A stretch of 64,000 bases of DNA from Gammaproteobacteria bacterium Gsub (GTDB taxonomy: Bacteria; Pseudomonadota; Gammaproteobacteria; PS1; Pseudothioglobaceae): positions 1 through 64,000 of the forward strand of contig JYIN01000011.1 of NCBI GenBank assembly GCA_002007405.1, given 5' to 3'. Made by a program: the position numbers and the translations under genes. This document shows positions 18,918-28,099 of this stretch, piece by piece. Positions within the stretch are counted from its first letter, which is position 1. Each line of letters opens with the position of its first letter. The notes below the pieces were generated by a model, which ran no database searches, was not told where the DNA came from, and saw only the letters and a program-made list of their open reading frames with translations.

Positions 18918-19535
18918 ATGGCAAAAAAAAGCAGCTCAGCGCGTTGGATGAAGGCACATTTGGATGATGAATATGTAAAAAAAGCGCGCCAAGAGGGCTA
19001 TCGCTCACGCGCAGTTTATAAACTCATAGAGATGGTTGAAAAAGAAGGTTTTATTAAACAAGGGGCGAGAGTTTTAGATTTAGGTGCTGCCCCTGGCAGC
19101 TGGAGCCAAATAGCGCGACGATTGGTGGGTAAAAGCGGACAGGTTATTGGCAACGATATATTGCCTATTGAACCGATTGCTGGGGTTGATTTTTTACACG
19201 GCGACTTTACCAAGAGCACAGTTTATGAACAATTATTAAACCTTATGGCAGGTAATAAAATGAATGTAGTGCTTTGCGATATGGCGCCGAATATGAGTGG
19301 GCAAACCTGTGTTGATATGGCAAAGTCTATCTACTTATGTGAATTGGCCCTTGATATGGCAAAAAAAACACTCGCCCCAAAGGGGTATTTTTTTATCAAA
19401 GTCTTCCACGGCGATGGTTTTGATGGGTTTATTAAAGCTTGCCGCAGTACTTTTGTTAAGGTCAAAATTTGCAAGCCTAAAGCCTCACGCACGCATTCTA
19501 AAGAAGTTTATTTATTGGCCAATAGGCTAAAATAG
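18918..19535 (+). CDS. rlmE: 23S rRNA U2552 2'-O-methyltransferase RlmE
   Basis: 205 residues, RrmJ/FtsJ fold. The SAM site [12 protein letters not shown] and the catalytic K-D-K set are visible ([32 protein letters not shown]). It methylates U2552 in the 23S A-loop during late 50S maturation. In E. coli it precedes ftsH; here the next gene is ispB 4 bp downstream, apparently co-transcribed. Confidence 0.97.
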   Translation: MAKKSSSARWMKAHLDDEYVKKARQEGYRSRAVYKLIEMVEKEGFIKQGARVLDLGAAPGSWSQIARRLVGKSGQVIGNDILPIEPIAGVDFLHGDFTKSTVYEQLLNLMAGNKMNVVLCDMAPNMSGQTCVDMAKSIYLCELALDMAKKTLAPKGYFFIKVFHGDGFDGFIKACRSTFVKVKICKPKASRTHSKEVYLLANRLK

Positions 19536-19539
19536 CGCC

Positions 19540-20511
19540 ATGCAAAATTTTGATGATATTCGCGCCCTATTAAAATCAGACTTAGAAAAAACTGACGAAG
19601 TATTAATTAGCCGCCTGAGCTCTAATGTTGCCTTGATTAACCGAATGAGTGACTACATTATTAATGCTGGTGGAAAACGCCTACGCCCCCTATTGTTGCT
19701 GCTTTGTGCACGAGCAACCCACTACCAAGGTAATTATCATCATGTCATGGCAGTTGTTATTGAACTCATTCATACAGCCACCTTGCTTCACGACGACATT
19801 GTTGATAAATCTTCAATGCGTCGCGGTCAAGATACAGCACATGAAATTTGGGGTAATGCTGCTAGTGTTTTAGTGGGGGATTTTCTCTATTCACGCGCCT
19901 TTGAGATGATGATTGAGCCAAATTCAATGACAATCATGCAAATATTATCTAAAACCACCAATAATATTGCTGAGGGGGAAGTATTGCAACTGCTAAATTG
20001 CCAAAACTCAGATTTAACCGAAGCACAATATTATCAGGTGATTGAGCAAAAAACCGCTTGTCTTTTTCAAGCAGCGGCACAAATCGGTAGCATTTTGTCG
20101 GCTACGGATAAAACTCAAGAATTGGCCTTTAAAAATTATGGACTGCATCTAGGCAATGCTTTTCAAATTATTGATGATGCGCTTGATTATAATGCTGATA
20201 CCAAAATTATAGGCAAAGAGGTTGGCAATGACTTGGCAGAAGGAAAGACCACACTACCGATGATTTATGCACTTGCCAACACAACCGGAGACGACAAGCA
20301 ATTATTAAAAAAAGCCATCAATAATGCAGATCGCTCCAAAATTACCCAAGTGATTAAAATCCTATCTTCGGTAAATGCCTTTGATTACGCGAGAAAAAAA
20401 GCCCAAAAATCTGCTGAACTTGCCAAACAATCGCTCGCCTCTATTCAAAACTCAGAGTATAAAGACGCCCTGATTCTATTGTGCGACCTTTCTCTACAAC
20501 GCACCTCATAA
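19540..20511 (+). CDS. ispB: Polyprenyl (octaprenyl) diphosphate synthase
   Basis: 323 residues, trans-prenyltransferase fold. The first aspartate-rich motif is LLHDDIVDKSSMRRG and the second IIDDALDYNAD; GGKRLRPLLLLL binds IPP. It builds the isoprenoid side chain of ubiquinone, connecting to ubiC at 49.3 kb. Chain length (C40 or other) cannot be read from the sequence with certainty. A 3-bp gap separates it from dinG. Confidence 0.93.
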   Translation: MQNFDDIRALLKSDLEKTDEVLISRLSSNVALINRMSDYIINAGGKRLRPLLLLLCARATHYQGNYHHVMAVVIELIHTATLLHDDIVDKSSMRRGQDTAHEIWGNAASVLVGDFLYSRAFEMMIEPNSMTIMQILSKTTNNIAEGEVLQLLNCQNSDLTEAQYYQVIEQKTACLFQAAAQIGSILSATDKTQELAFKNYGLHLGNAFQIIDDALDYNADTKIIGKEVGNDLAEGKTTLPMIYALANTTGDDKQLLKKAINNADRSKITQVIKILSSVNAFDYARKKAQKSAELAKQSLASIQNSEYKDALILLCDLSLQRTS

Positions 20512-20514
20512 AAT

Positions 20515-22572
20515 ATGCTCACGCCCGATCTAAAAACCCAAATTCAGCAATCATTTAATGCTGCCAAAAATACCATGCCTGGTTTTAAAATTCGCAAGAC
20601 ACAAAACAAAATGATTGCCGAAATTTCCAAAACTCTGGCAAGAGAATACCCCAACAGCAAACCAATCTTATGTGTAGAAGCACCCACTGGCACTGGCAAA
20701 ACCATGGCATATCTACTCAGTGCCATTCCCATCGCTAAAGCTAGTCAACATAAATTAGTAGTCTCCAGTGCCAATGTTGCCCTACAAGAACAGCTGCTTA
20801 ATAAAGACATGCCTGAGATACAAAAATATTGCATGATTGATTTTGAATATGTTTTAGTCAAGGGGCGTTCGCGTTATCTTTGCGTGCGTAACTTAATCAA
20901 TCTACTTGAGGACAATACTAAAAAAAACCCATTGTTTGAGACTCTTTCATTGTGGGATTCCCCGCCTGGTGAATATCAAATCAAACAATTAAATAAACTT
21001 TTAGAGGATTATTCTGATAAAAAATGGAGTGGTGAAATCGACGACCTAACTCAACCACCAGATGGCACTTTGTGGAAAAAAATTGCTTGCAATCGTTTTA
21101 CTTGCAGTGCAAAAAATTGTGATTTTTACAACGATTGTGCCTTTTTTAAAGCACGCAGACAAATTACCAAAGCTGATGTGATTATCGCCAATCACGATTT
21201 AATTTTGGCAGATTTAAACACTGGTAATACCGTGCTACCCACTACGGAAAACTGCGTTTATATTTTTGACGAAGCACACCATCTCAACCAAAAAGCCTTA
21301 TCACATTTTTCACTCAATACTAGCACTGAATCTATTAAAACCAGTGTCCGCCAAGTCCAAAATATCGGAGAAAAAACAAGCAAAATTATGCACAGTAGCA
21401 GCCCTAAAAATAACATCAAACAAATTGATAATTATTTGGCTGAGTTAATTTTATTATTTAAAAATCTTGATTTTAATGAGGCTGTGTATCTTTTTCCTAT
21501 AGGCGTGGTGGATGTTTCTATTCAATCTATTTGCCAAAATCTCTACACTACAATGAAGGTTATTAATACCGAGTTTGAAAAACACAAAGAAACTTGGCAA
21601 AATTACCTTAAAATCACCTCAATTCAAAAAACTACCAAAGACCTGCTTGATAATGCCATCGGCGAGTGCGAACAACATTTGTCCGCCATTTTATCATTGT
21701 TTTCGTCTTTTTTACAGATAGACGAATCTGGGCAAACACCACACTCTCGCTGGATTGAAGAAACCTCCCTACCCAATAAAAAAACCAACTATATCCTCAA
21801 CAGTGCACAGATTGATATAGGCGCCAATTTAAACCATCTAATCTGGTCAAAAGTCGCAGGCGCAGTGCTGACCTCAGCCACACTTTCATCATTAGGAAGT
21901 TTTGAGCGTCTAAACCAACAACTAGGTCTAACAAAGGCAGAAAACCAATATCTACGCTTGCCTTCACCCTTTGCATTTGAGCAAGTTGATTTTATTATTG
22001 CTAATTTTAAAAATAACCCAACACAAATCTATGAACATACCCAAGAAGTTGCTGTGCAACTATTAAAACGCATTGATAAAAACGCAGGTTCATTGGCATT
22101 ATTCGCCTCTAATAAACAAATGCAGATGGTGGCAGATTTAATTGAAAAAAAACTCAAGTGTACTTTATTTGTGCAAGGTGAATTTTCCAAAAAAAGTATC
22201 ATTAAAAAACACCTTAGCCTACGCAAACAAAACAAAGGCAGCGTGATTTTTGGATTAGATAGTTTTGCCGAAGGGGTTGATTTAAAAGGTAACAATCTAA
22301 CCCATGTAATCATTATAAAATTACGCTTTAGCGTGCCAACCTCACCGATTGAAAAAACCACAAACGACTATCTAAAATCTCAAAACCGTAACCCATTTAT
22401 GGAGGTATCCCTAGCGGATGCCTCGCTTAGACTTATTCAAGCCTGTGGCAGACTGATTCGTAGTGAAACTGACAGCGGTAAAATCACTATTTTTGATAAT
22501 CGCTTAGTATCAAAATTCTACGGCAAGCAACTCATAGATGCCCTGCCTGGATATAACATTGTGATTGAATAA
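20515..22572 (+). CDS. dinG: DinG-family ATP-dependent DNA helicase
   Basis: 685 residues, XPD-like SF2 helicase. Walker A EAPTGTGKT is near residue 60, the DEAH box (IFDEAHHL) near 250, and four Cys for the [4Fe-4S] cluster are visible: one in the YLCVRN segment and three in CNRFTCSAKNCDFYNDC (which contains a fourth). C-terminal motifs include FGLDSFAEGVDLKG and ACGRLIRSETD. DinG unwinds R-loops, forks and G-quadruplexes with 5'-3' polarity. It closes the rlmE-ispB-dinG run. Confidence 0.92.
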   Translation: MLTPDLKTQIQQSFNAAKNTMPGFKIRKTQNKMIAEISKTLAREYPNSKPILCVEAPTGTGKTMAYLLSAIPIAKASQHKLVVSSANVALQEQLLNKDMPEIQKYCMIDFEYVLVKGRSRYLCVRNLINLLEDNTKKNPLFETLSLWDSPPGEYQIKQLNKLLEDYSDKKWSGEIDDLTQPPDGTLWKKIACNRFTCSAKNCDFYNDCAFFKARRQITKADVIIANHDLILADLNTGNTVLPTTENCVYIFDEAHHLNQKALSHFSLNTSTESIKTSVRQVQNIGEKTSKIMHSSSPKNNIKQIDNYLAELILLFKNLDFNEAVYLFPIGVVDVSIQSICQNLYTTMKVINTEFEKHKETWQNYLKITSIQKTTKDLLDNAIGECEQHLSAILSLFSSFLQIDESGQTPHSRWIEETSLPNKKTNYILNSAQIDIGANLNHLIWSKVAGAVLTSATLSSLGSFERLNQQLGLTKAENQYLRLPSPFAFEQVDFIIANFKNNPTQIYEHTQEVAVQLLKRIDKNAGSLALFASNKQMQMVADLIEKKLKCTLFVQGEFSKKSIIKKHLSLRKQNKGSVIFGLDSFAEGVDLKGNNLTHVIIIKLRFSVPTSPIEKTTNDYLKSQNRNPFMEVSLADASLRLIQACGRLIRSETDSGKITIFDNRLVSKFYGKQLIDALPGYNIVIE

Positions 22573-22643
22573 CAAAACTCTTATTTTGCAACGAGTCTTT
22601 AACATAAAATAAATCAATCTTAAATTGACAACTTTTTAATACA

Positions 22644-23792
22644 TTGGATAAATCAGATTTAACGCAGCGCAGTAATGCAAGTCAAAGAGTAACAATTATC
22701 GGGACTGTGGTTGATTTTTTATTGGCAATTTTTAAAATCATTGTTGGTATTTTGGGCAATTCTGGTGCTTTGATTGCAGATGGCATTCATTCGTTTTCGG
22801 ATTTATTATCCGACGGCATGATTTTGTACGCCAATAAACACTCAGCAGAAGTGGCTGATGCTGAACACCCTTATGGTCATGAACGGTTTCAAACCGTTGC
22901 AACACTTGGCTTATCTGTTATTCTAGCGATTATTGGCTTAGGAGTTGTTGTTGACGCATTAGAAAGATTGGCCAACCCTGTTTTGCTAAAGTATAGTGGA
23001 TTTTTATTGGGGGTCTCTGCTTTGTCAATTTTTTCTAAAGAGATATTGTATTGGATAACTTTGAAGGTAGCAAAAACTTATAAATCTGATTTACTCAAAG
23101 CCAATGCTTGGCATCATCGCTCGGATGCATTGTCTTCTGTTGTGGTATTTATTGGTATTTTTGGTAGTTTGAATGGATATTTGTATTTAGATAGTGTAGC
23201 GGCAATTGTGGTTGGATTAATGGTGGTTTCCATTGCTTGGAAACTAGGAGTCAATGCCACCAAAGAACTGGTAGATACTTCAATTGATGCTGGACAAATC
23301 ATGCACCTGCGCAATAGCATTAGCAAAATCAGTGGGGTGAATAATCTGCATTCGCTACGCACAAGAAAAATTGGGCAACTCATTTTTTGTGATGTGCATG
23401 TGCAAGTAAACCCCTTTTTAAGTGTGAGCGAAGGGCATATGATTAGTGTTAGTGTTGAACGCGTGGCAATGGCATGTTTGGAAGATTTACACGATGTTGT
23501 TGTGCATATAGATGTGGAAGATGATGAAACCCTATCACCTTATGAAAACTTGCCAGAGCGCTCAATAGCACTGAATATTTTAAATAAAGCTTTGGTTGAT
23601 AATCGCTGTAAAGACGAAGTTGAGCGGATTCAACTGCATTATTTAAAAGGCAAAATTCATGTGGATTTTTTTCTGCCACTGCGTTGCTTATCTGCAGATA
23701 ACGATTATGATGCTATTTTTAATAAGCTCACCAAAGTGGTCTCTAAATTGCCTGATTTTGGTAATGTGCGGCTTTATTTTGGTAAAAGTTAA
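22644..23792 (+). CDS. Cation diffusion facilitator (CDF) metal transporter
   Basis: 382 residues from a TTG codon at 22644; no ATG gives a complete first helix. Six TM helices hold the transport-site motifs HSFSDLLSD (TM2) and HHRSDALSS (TM5), followed by the cytoplasmic regulatory domain (VHVQVNPFLSVSEGH, VVHIDVEDDE). It is about 80 residues longer than FieF: an additional C-terminal ferredoxin-like segment (from about residue 300) follows. The family exports Zn2+, Fe2+, Mn2+ or related ions by proton antiport; the ion here is undetermined. It is convergent with ruvC. Confidence 0.9.
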   Translation: MDKSDLTQRSNASQRVTIIGTVVDFLLAIFKIIVGILGNSGALIADGIHSFSDLLSDGMILYANKHSAEVADAEHPYGHERFQTVATLGLSVILAIIGLGVVVDALERLANPVLLKYSGFLLGVSALSIFSKEILYWITLKVAKTYKSDLLKANAWHHRSDALSSVVVFIGIFGSLNGYLYLDSVAAIVVGLMVVSIAWKLGVNATKELVDTSIDAGQIMHLRNSISKISGVNNLHSLRTRKIGQLIFCDVHVQVNPFLSVSEGHMISVSVERVAMACLEDLHDVVVHIDVEDDETLSPYENLPERSIALNILNKALVDNRCKDEVERIQLHYLKGKIHVDFFLPLRCLSADNDYDAIFNKLTKVVSKLPDFGNVRLYFGKS

Positions 23793-23828
23793 TGTTTGGA
23801 AGCAAGGCTTTGCACGGGTAAAAAATAT

Positions 23829-24299
23829 TTATAAACAATGGTAAGCATGGCAAATTGCCCCTGCTAAAGCATCTGCAGCATCTGCTTGAGGGGCGGTATT
23901 TAACTGTAGCGATTTTTGCACCATATAAGACACTTGCTCTTTAGCGGCATGCCCCCTACCCAATACCGCTTTTTTAATTTGATTGGGGCTGTATTCCACC
24001 ACACTAATAGCATTAACGCCTGTAGCAACAATAATTGCCCCTCTAGCATGTCCGAGTTTGATGGCAGCATCTGGATTAGGGCGGTCGGGACGCATAAAGG
24101 CGCGTTCAATTACCACAACTTCAGGCTGGTATTTTTTAATAATTTCATCAATTTCAATAAAAATGGTAGTAATACGCACGGTTAATTCACCTGTAGTGCG
24201 GATACAACCACTGGCAATATAATTAAATTTTAGTTTATTGGCATCAATCAAACCAAAGCCCGTTACTCTTGATCCGGGATCTATACCTAATATTTTCAT
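23829..24299 (-). CDS. ruvC: Holliday junction resolvase RuvC
   Basis: 156 residues. The acidic active site is spread through GIDPGSRVTG (Asp7), VVIERAF (Glu) and ADAADALAGAICH (two Asp). RuvC cuts Holliday junctions pushed by RuvAB. A few extra residues (MRPDRPNPDAA) enlarge the loop after the catalytic Glu. The gene stands alone: ruvA is not in the window and ruvB lies 7 kb away, unlike the usual ruvCAB cluster. Confidence 0.96.
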   Translation of the reverse strand: MKILGIDPGSRVTGFGLIDANKLKFNYIASGCIRTTGELTVRITTIFIEIDEIIKKYQPEVVVIERAFMRPDRPNPDAAIKLGHARGAIIVATGVNAISVVEYSPNQIKKAVLGRGHAAKEQVSYMVQKSLQLNTAPQADAADALAGAICHAYHCL

Positions 24300-24382
24300 G
24301 TAAAAATTTTATCATGAGACTTTTGCATAATTAGATGATTAACAAAATGGGATATTTTGCCGAATTGGTGATTTTTTTATAC

Positions 24383-24402
24383 ATATCATTATTTTATGAT
24401 AT
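24383..24402. promoter_or_regulatory. Perfect inverted repeat upstream of thioredoxin gene
   Basis: ATATCAT (24383-24389) and ATGATAT (24396-24402) flank six A/T bases in the ruvC-thioredoxin divergent gap. The right arm overlaps a TATGAT -10-like hexamer (24395-24400), so a repressor bound here could block the thioredoxin promoter. No regulator family could be assigned. Confidence 0.4.
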
Positions 24403-24429
24403 ACTTTTGTATTTTTTCAGGATAATGCT

Positions 24430-24795
24430 ATGCCAGTAATAGAACTCAGAAAAGATAATTTTGATGCAACTATTAAAGATAATGCGATTGTTATTTTGGA
24501 TTTTTGGGCACCTTGGTGTGGTCCCTGTAAGCAATTTGCCCCTACTTATGATGAAATTTCTAATAAATTTAAAAATGTGGTGTTTGCGAAAATCAACACT
24601 GAAGAAGAGCAAGAATTGGCAGGAAAATTCCAGATTCGCTCGATTCCCACTTTAATGATTTTTAGAGAACAAATTGCCATTTTTTCAAAGCCTGGCGCTA
24701 TGGCAAGGGCTGATTTAGAGAGAGTGATTAATAAAGCACAAGACCTTGATATGGAAATAGTGCATAAAGAAATTGCCAAACAACAAAACGGATAA
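24430..24795 (+). CDS. Thioredoxin-family protein
   Basis: 121 residues. The redox motif WCGPC (C30, C33) lies in DFWAPWCGPCKQF and the cis-Pro in RSIPTLMIF. There is no signal peptide, so it is cytoplasmic. The sequence after the cis-Pro departs from classical TrxA (FREQIAIFSKPGAMARADLE replaces the usual F+NGE...VGA), and a polar tail extends past the last helix. It is therefore a thioredoxin paralogue rather than a certain TrxA. An AGGA ribosome site lies 7 nt before the ATG. Confidence 0.9.
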   Translation: MPVIELRKDNFDATIKDNAIVILDFWAPWCGPCKQFAPTYDEISNKFKNVVFAKINTEEEQELAGKFQIRSIPTLMIFREQIAIFSKPGAMARADLERVINKAQDLDMEIVHKEIAKQQNG

Positions 24796-24823
24796 AACAC
24801 TTTTGTGACCTTTGCATAGTTAC

Positions 24824-24841
24824 ACAAGGAGGTCTCCTTGT
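24824..24841. terminator. Perfect 18-bp palindrome between convergent genes
   Basis: ACAAGGAG-GT-CTCCTTGT sits between the thioredoxin gene and the convergent ArsC-like gene. It would fold as a stable hairpin in either transcript, although no T-run follows. A bidirectional transcript end is the simplest reading. Confidence 0.45.
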
Positions 24842-24862
24842 ATTAAAACTCAGAGTCTGGGC

Positions 24863-25213
24863 TTACTTGGTTGATTTTTTTAAAAATAAATTCCGGTAAG
24901 TTTTTTCATTAAATCCGACTTCAATGTTATTATTAGTTACCAGCACTGGGCGCTTGATAAGGGTTGGGTTTTTTAATGTTAATGCTGGTGTGATACTTTG
25001 CCTTTGGACAAAAGATAAATTTTGATAGGCGGTTGAGCGTTTGTTAATCAATTTATCCCAGCCCAATACATCTACGAAATTCTGCAAAGTTTTCTCGTTA
25101 ATTGGGTGCTCTCGTAAATCCACAAACTCAAAATTGATGCCTTGCGATGTTAAAAATTTTTGGGCTTTTTTAACACTGTCACAGTTTTTAATGCCATACA
25201 TTATCATTGTCAA
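24863..25213 (-). CDS. ArsC/Spx-like (YffB) thioredoxin-fold protein
   Basis: 116 residues. MYGIKNCDSVKKAQ carries a single N-terminal Cys, with the VDLRE and the KRPVLV motif typical of the ArsC/Spx/YffB family. True arsenate reductases need further Arg residues that are not clearly present; the YffB branch has no proven arsenate activity. The start overlaps the end of the next upstream gene by 4 bp, making it the last gene of the minus-strand dtd group. Confidence 0.85.
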   Translation of the reverse strand: MTMIMYGIKNCDSVKKAQKFLTSQGINFEFVDLREHPINEKTLQNFVDVLGWDKLINKRSTAYQNLSFVQRQSITPALTLKNPTLIKRPVLVTNNNIEVGFNEKTYRNLFLKKSTK

Positions 25214-25623
25214 TACCTCTTAAAAGGGGGTTTGTGTGCTCTAGCGCGTAGCCAATTTAAGGTTTTAAAAGTGGGGTCGTGGTGAATAAATTTGAGTTCT
25301 AATTTGTGTTTACCGGGAAACTCTAATAAAAACAAACCTAGCAAAATAGAAACTACTCCCTGACCGGGGGTAACCAGCATAATAAAGCCTGCAATTAGTA
25401 AAATCAAGCCTATCAAACTTTTAATTGTCATCATCACCAAATGTATGGGGGTATTAATTTTTAACTTGCGTTTTTCTAAATTAACAAAATAATCCTCATC
25501 AATAAGCCCTAATAAATAAGGCGTAAGTGCAAGTGTTAAGATAAAAACAACCGTTGAAACAATACCTATCCAAACAAAATAATCTTGATAATTTGCCAAC
25601 CATGGGTTAAGAGAATCTAACAT
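25210..25623 (-). CDS. Small membrane protein, possible PGPGW family
   Basis: 137 residues with hydrophobic segments at about 16-38 and a hairpin of two at about 65-100 around the turn MLVTPGQGVV. That PG-x-G turn resembles the putative PGPGW transmembrane family, whose function is unknown. The C-terminal tail is basic (WLRARAHKPPFKRY) and probably cytoplasmic. It overlaps dtd by 7 bp and the ArsC-like gene by 4 bp. Confidence 0.65.
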   Translation of the reverse strand: MLDSLNPWLANYQDYFVWIGIVSTVVFILTLALTPYLLGLIDEDYFVNLEKRKLKINTPIHLVMMTIKSLIGLILLIAGFIMLVTPGQGVVSILLGLFLLEFPGKHKLELKFIHHDPTFKTLNWLRARAHKPPFKRY

Positions 25624-26054
25624 GATAACAAAAAGGTTACAGGACCATCATTAATAAGTGAGACTTGCATATTTGCACCAAATATACCAGTTTTAAAATT
25701 GTTATGCTGTTTTTGTATTTTTTGAGCAAAATAATAATATAGTTGCTCGGCTTCAACAGGCGGCTTAGCAGTGGAAAACCCCGCTCTAGTGCCAGATTGA
25801 GTATCTGCTGCCAAAGTGAATTGGGAAATAAGCAAAATATCACCATCAATGTCTTTAACTGACAGATTCATTTTGTTATTTTCATCTGCAAATACACGAT
25901 AAGATAATATACGCTTGAGTATTTTATCAACATGGGCAGTAGTATCAGCCTTTTCAATGCCAACAAAAACCAATAAACCTCGGTTGATTTTGGTTGTCAT
26001 TTTGCCATCAATTTCAACTTTAGCGCTGCTAACACGCTGGATCAATGCCTTCAC
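25617..26054 (-). CDS. dtd: D-aminoacyl-tRNA deacylase
   Basis: 145 residues, full length. The two cross-subunit motifs of the dimer active site are present: SQFTLAADTQSGTRAGFS (SQFT/L) and the C-terminal NDGPVTFLL (GPVT variant of the Gly-cisPro motif). It hydrolyses D-amino acids and also mischarged glycine from tRNA, fitting its 4-bp overlap with glyS just upstream. Confidence 0.97.
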   Translation of the reverse strand: MKALIQRVSSAKVEIDGKMTTKINRGLLVFVGIEKADTTAHVDKILKRILSYRVFADENNKMNLSVKDIDGDILLISQFTLAADTQSGTRAGFSTAKPPVEAEQLYYYFAQKIQKQHNNFKTGIFGANMQVSLINDGPVTFLLSC

Positions 26055-28099
26055 TTGGATAAGTAAGCAATATCGGCTACGGATAAAAATAATTCTCTTA
26101 CCCAGCTAATCAGGCTCAGTCTTTGAGCCCTAATCTCCAAATTATCATCATTAACCATCACATTATCAAAAAATTTATCAATTACAATTTTAAGTCCTAA
26201 ACATTGTTCAATAACAATTTTATAATCATTTTTATTTTTATCCAGTATAGAAAACGCTCGAGCTGTTGCTTCAAATAAGTTTTTGTCAAATTTTGTAGCA
26301 TATTTTGTATTTTCAACACGGCTAAATTTTGCATCTTTTAAAATATTTTTAATCCGTTTATTCGCCTCAATTAAAGCAATTGAATTGTCATCTTGCATAA
26401 AAATACTTAACGCTTCAATGCGTAAATGCCAGTTATACACAGAATCACACGCATCGTTTTTAAGATTTCTTGTTGAGGCCAATACCGCTTTGACAATATT
26501 TTTATCAATGCCTTTTTCTTGATAATAAGTATATAAACGATCTAAAATAAAATCATCAATGCCAGCAGTAACAATTTTGTTAGATTGATACAATCGAGCA
26601 GACTCATAAATCAAGTGGGATAAATTTATCTCAAGTTTTGCCTCAATTATCATACGCAATAAACCGAGTGCAGAGCGTTTTAAGGCGTATGGATCTTTTG
26701 ATCCTGTGGGTTTGTGTCCAGCACCATAAATGCCAACAATATTATCCATCTTATCAGCAATTGCCACCGCCAAAGCCACCTTTGTGCTGGGCAAATCATC
26801 ACCAGCAAATCTAGGACGATAATGCTCACTAATTGCATTAACTACGGCTGAAGACTCGCCATCATTTTTGGCATAATAGCCACCCATCACTCCTTGCAGT
26901 TCGGCAAATTCACCAACCATATCAGTTACTAAATCTGTTTTGGCTAATAAACCCGCTCTACCGCTATGATTAATATCTGCACCAATGATATTGGCAACAC
27001 TGGCGGATAATTTGGCAATGCGCTGTGCTTTATCACCCATTGAACCAAGTGAATGCATAAACAAAACCTGGTCTAATTTGGGCAAACGCAATTGCAAAGA
27101 AGTTGCCCTATCTTGCTCCCAAAAAAATTGTGCATCAGCCAGACGCGCTCTAATCACACGCTCATTACCTTCAACAATCATTGACAAATCATTGCTATCA
27201 ATATTGGCAACGGCAATAAAAGTCGGGAGTAATTTACCCGAATCATCGACTATATGAAAATATTTCTGGTGGGATTGCATCGCTGAAATAAGCACCTCTT
27301 CAGGAATAGATAGAAACTGTGTGTCAAAAACACCTGAGAATGCGTGTGGGCACTCAACCAAAGCACAAACTTCAGCTAATAACGCCTCGTCAATCACCGC
27401 ATTTGCTTGACACTTGGCAGCAACACCCATAACTTGGTTATAGATGATGGCTTTACGCGCCTTAAAACTCACTTCTATTCGTGCTTTTTTAAATAAGGTT
27501 TTTTGATAATCTTTAGCGTCTTTAATGTTGAATTCCCGCTCACCTGTAAAACGCAATCCTTGCGTGGTGTTGCTGCTTTTAATGCCCATCACTGAAGCAT
27601 TGACCACCTGAGTGCCGAGCATCATAATCAACCAATGAACTGGGCGCACAAAGCTAGAATCTAAATCAGACCAACGCATTGTACGGGTGATGGGAATTTT
27701 TTTAATTGCTGTATTGACAATATTGGGGAGCAATTTAGTAGTTTTTACACCCTTTTTCTGAGTGTTAAAAAAATAATAATCGGTTTTACCCAATGCTTTT
27801 TGCGTCAAATCGGCTTTAGTAACGCCATATGATTTGGCAAACCCTTCTACTGCTTGAATTGGCGCATTAACAGCGGGACCTTTATGCTGAATAGTTTGGT
27901 CCGCTTGCTGGAGCTGCAAACCATACACCAATACCGACAAACGCCTTGGCGTGGCAAAAGATTCAACTTTGCCATGTTGTAAATTAAAATCATCCAACTG
28001 AGTGACTAAGTTATTTGTTAGTGCGATGGATAATTGCTCTAACAATTTGGGGGGCATCTCCTCAGTGCCGATCTCTAATAAAAAATCATTGGTATTCAT
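26051..28099 (-). CDS. glyS: Glycyl-tRNA synthetase beta subunit
   Basis: 682 residues, close to the 689 of E. coli. It begins NDFLLEIGTEEMPPK and contains the family blocks FATPRRLSVLV, KGPAVNAP, CPHAFSGVFD, ADKMDNIVGIYGAGHKPTGSKDPYALKR and a C-terminal anticodon-binding domain. It pairs with GlyQ, which here is encoded 22 kb away on the opposite strand. It is tightly packed with dtd downstream and abuts minC upstream (no gap). Confidence 0.97.
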   Translation of the reverse strand: MNTNDFLLEIGTEEMPPKLLEQLSIALTNNLVTQLDDFNLQHGKVESFATPRRLSVLVYGLQLQQADQTIQHKGPAVNAPIQAVEGFAKSYGVTKADLTQKALGKTDYYFFNTQKKGVKTTKLLPNIVNTAIKKIPITRTMRWSDLDSSFVRPVHWLIMMLGTQVVNASVMGIKSSNTTQGLRFTGEREFNIKDAKDYQKTLFKKARIEVSFKARKAIIYNQVMGVAAKCQANAVIDEALLAEVCALVECPHAFSGVFDTQFLSIPEEVLISAMQSHQKYFHIVDDSGKLLPTFIAVANIDSNDLSMIVEGNERVIRARLADAQFFWEQDRATSLQLRLPKLDQVLFMHSLGSMGDKAQRIAKLSASVANIIGADINHSGRAGLLAKTDLVTDMVGEFAELQGVMGGYYAKNDGESSAVVNAISEHYRPRFAGDDLPSTKVALAVAIADKMDNIVGIYGAGHKPTGSKDPYALKRSALGLLRMIIEAKLEINLSHLIYESARLYQSNKIVTAGIDDFILDRLYTYYQEKGIDKNIVKAVLASTRNLKNDACDSVYNWHLRIEALSIFMQDDNSIALIEANKRIKNILKDAKFSRVENTKYATKFDKNLFEATARAFSILDKNKNDYKIVIEQCLGLKIVIDKFFDNVMVNDDNLEIRAQRLSLISWVRELFLSVADIAYLSK

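Noticed and set aside
24430-24795. Thioredoxin gene as part of a periplasmic redox system
   Set aside because: No signal peptide or membrane anchor is present.
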